A DNA stretch of 6,599 nt. Origin: Anaerolineaceae bacterium (GTDB lineage Bacteria; Chloroflexota; Anaerolineae; Anaerolineales; Anaerolineaceae). Each line of letters starts with the position of its first letter. Position 1 is the stretch's first letter. Of this stretch, positions 5,341-6,599 are shown in pieces. The DNA lies in NCBI GenBank assembly GCA_028699715.1, contig JAQVUC010000060.1:1-6599 (forward strand), given 5' to 3'. The translations under genes and the position numbers were made by a program. Under the pieces are notes generated by a model. The model searched no databases and was not told the origin of the DNA. It saw nothing but the letters and a program-made list of their open reading frames with translations.

Positions 5341-6380
5341 ACCACCCGCTTTTACGCACCACAGACCTGGAGGTTGGCCATCTGAATGGAAAGCCGGCCA
5401 AAAAAGTGGTGGCTTCCGGTCTGAATCTTGACCTTTTAGAGGGCGAGTTTGTCTGTCTGGTCGGACCCAATGGGGCAGGGAAATCAACCTTACTGCGCAG
5501 TATGACCGGGCTTCTACCTGTGCTGGGTGGTGAGATTGAAATCAGCGGCAAAAAATTGGCCCAGTTCACCCGAAAAGAGCTTGCTTATCAGATCAGTGTT
5601 GTCTTGACCAGCCCAATTGAAGTTGGCGCGATGTCTGTCAAGGAGTTAGTGGCCATGGGTCGCTTTCCCTTTACAGGTTTGTTTGACCGCATGAGCGAAA
5701 AGGATTGGCAAATCGTTCACCAAGCCCTGCAAATGGTTGGGATAGAAGGCTTTGAAGAGCGGTTGATCCATAAACTTAGCGATGGTGAACGCCAAAAGGT
5801 GATGATTGCCCGCGCGTTGGCGCAGGAACCCAGGATCCTTGTCCTTGATGAACCCACGGCATACCTGGACCTGCCAGGCCGGGTGAGCGTGATGAATTTG
5901 ATGCGAGAGTTATCCAGCGAGCACGGCAAGACAGTTTTGACCTCAACCCATGATCTGGATTTGGCCATGCGCAGCGCGGACCGCTTTTGGCTGATGTCCG
6001 CCGGAGGAGAAATCATTCAGGGGGCTCCAGAAGATCTGGTGCTGAGCGGTGATTTTCAGAGAATTTTTGCCAGGGATAAGGTCAGTTTTGACTCTCAAAA
6101 TGGGCACTTCTCGGTTGCCAACAAAGGTGAGGAGTTTGTCAGCTTGCATGGAGAGGGCGACGCCAGAGTTTGGACAGAACGCGCGCTGCAAAGGATTGGT
6201 TTCCAAGTTCTTGATCAAATTGAGGCTGACGCCCCACTGCGCATAGATATCGAAGAGGATGAAAAGGACGTATTTTGGGTGGTCAACGACAAATCAAGCA
6301 GCCAAAGATTTGTATCTTTGGCTGATTTGACCAGCTATTTGCGATTATTCAAAAATCAAGATACATTAAATTCTGATTAA
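5337..6380 (+). CDS. btuD: BtuD-like ABC importer ATPase with C-terminal extension
   Basis: Cytoplasmic ATPase of the corrinoid/iron-chelate importer class, expected to pair with BtuC. I choose the GTG at 5337, which shares GTGA with the btuC stop and gives 347 aa. A TTG at 5292 would add 15 residues without family character. Motifs, numbered from the GTG: Walker A GPNGAGKST (43-51), signature LSDGE (146-150), Walker B ILVLDE (166-171) with catalytic E171, and switch H204. The Q-loop is unusual: where Gln is expected the sequence reads VVLTSP (87-92), with Thr or Ser instead. Typical BtuD/FecE proteins have about 250-260 residues; here about 90 more follow (roughly 255-347), acidic and without a motif I recognise. 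The gene's end overlaps the convergent Nramp gene by 15 bp. Confidence 0.9.
   Translation: MNHPLLRTTDLEVGHLNGKPAKKVVASGLNLDLLEGEFVCLVGPNGAGKSTLLRSMTGLLPVLGGEIEISGKKLAQFTRKELAYQISVVLTSPIEVGAMSVKELVAMGRFPFTGLFDRMSEKDWQIVHQALQMVGIEGFEERLIHKLSDGERQKVMIARALAQEPRILVLDEPTAYLDLPGRVSVMNLMRELSSEHGKTVLTSTHDLDLAMRSADRFWLMSAGGEIIQGAPEDLVLSGDFQRIFARDKVSFDSQNGHFSVANKGEEFVSLHGEGDARVWTERALQRIGFQVLDQIEADAPLRIDIEEDEKDVFWVVNDKSSSQRFVSLADLTSYLRLFKNQDTLNSD
6299..6324 (-). terminator. Perfect inverted repeat inside btuD; possible terminator for the Nramp gene
   Basis: Arms CAGCCAAAGAT (6299-6309) and ATCTTTGGCTG (6314-6324) pair perfectly over 11 bp around a 4-nt loop. On the minus strand the hairpin starts 41 nt after the Nramp stop codon and is followed by CTTGATTTG, a moderate U-rich stretch. 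It could therefore end the convergent Nramp transcript within btuD. On the + strand it lies before the btuD stop and has only a weak T-run, so it is unlikely to terminate btuFCD. The repeat is certain; termination is inferred. Confidence 0.4.
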
Positions 6381-6599
6381 AGGTTCAAATAAGAGAATTG
6401 CCGTCACCACGATGATCAATGCAGTTATCCCATAAGCCAGGAAATTGGTAAATTTTGAGTTGCCAAAACGACCCATGATTGAAGTGTCATTTGCCAATTT
6501 GAGTATTAATATCAAGACAACCGGCAGAAGAATCGCATTCATGGCTTGGGAGAGGATCATAATTGGGAATAAGGGGATACCAGGTATGAGCACAATCAA
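6366..6599 (-). CDS. Nramp-family divalent metal transporter, C-terminal part
   Basis: The last 77 codons of a gene that continues past the right edge. The first codon in view (TTG, internal Leu) is not a start. The segment has two long hydrophobic stretches separated by a short polar loop. The first contains PLFPIMILSQAMNAILLPVVLI, and the loop reads KLANDTSIMGRFGNSKFTN. This order, with Q-x-x-N-x-x-LLP in a late helix, then N-D and M-G and a final helix, resembles the C-terminus of Nramp/MntH Mn2+/Fe2+ symporters in the cytoplasmic membrane. The metal-binding motif of helix 1 and the Met of helix 6 lie outside the window, so specificity cannot be judged. It is convergent with btuFCD and shares 15 bp with the end of btuD. 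Confidence 0.75.
   Translation of the reverse strand: MIVLIPGIPLFPIMILSQAMNAILLPVVLILILKLANDTSIMGRFGNSKFTNFLAYGITALIIVVTAILLFEPLIRI

Overview
This 6.6 kb bacterial chromosomal window is centred on a vitamin B12 (cobalamin) uptake operon under a cobalamin riboswitch. Moderate GC content, a good Shine-Dalgarno sequence before the lipoprotein gene, sigma70-type promoter hexamers and a lipoprotein-type substrate-binding protein point to an ordinary bacterium. A Chloroflexota (Anaerolineae-like) source is my best guess from the style of the proteins and the GC-rich palindrome, but nothing in the window proves it.

Left end (1-330): no convincing gene. It holds two 110-bp direct repeats (96% identical, 143-bp period) and then a short GC-rich palindrome. 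Each repeat folds on paper into a long bulged hairpin. Two of the four differences between the copies keep base pairs, as G-U wobbles that work only in a + strand RNA. The repeats are an unidentified candidate structured RNA or a mobile-element remnant.

Minus strand (2708 down to 331): a two-gene unit. A stand-alone C39/papain-like cysteine peptidase (213 aa) is followed by a complete ABC exporter half-transporter (579 aa). They overlap by four bases (GTGA), so they are probably translationally coupled. This looks like an unfused version of the peptidase-containing ABC exporters that mature and secrete peptides, but no precursor peptide is visible.

Plus strand (2768-6380): a strong promoter (TTGACA, 17 bp, TAAGAT), a cobalamin riboswitch with a recognisable B12 box, an expression platform with a perfect 12-bp terminator stem and a competing antiterminator, and then btuF-btuC-btuD. 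BtuF is a lipoprotein corrinoid-binding protein, BtuC a FecCD-type permease and BtuD an ATPase. The genes are separated by 6 nt and then overlap by 4 nt (GTGA again). The expected logic is that ample cobalamin terminates transcription in the leader and scarcity lets the importer be made. BtuD lacks the usual Q-loop glutamine and carries a C-terminal extension of about 90 residues.

Right end (6366-6599, minus): the C-terminus of an Nramp-family divalent metal transporter, running off the window. Its stop lies inside the end of btuD (15-bp tail-to-tail overlap), and a perfect 11-bp inverted repeat inside btuD may end the Nramp transcript.

I see no system that is clearly new. The items most worth following are the paired structured repeats, the uncoupled peptidase/exporter pair and the three-way leader switch.
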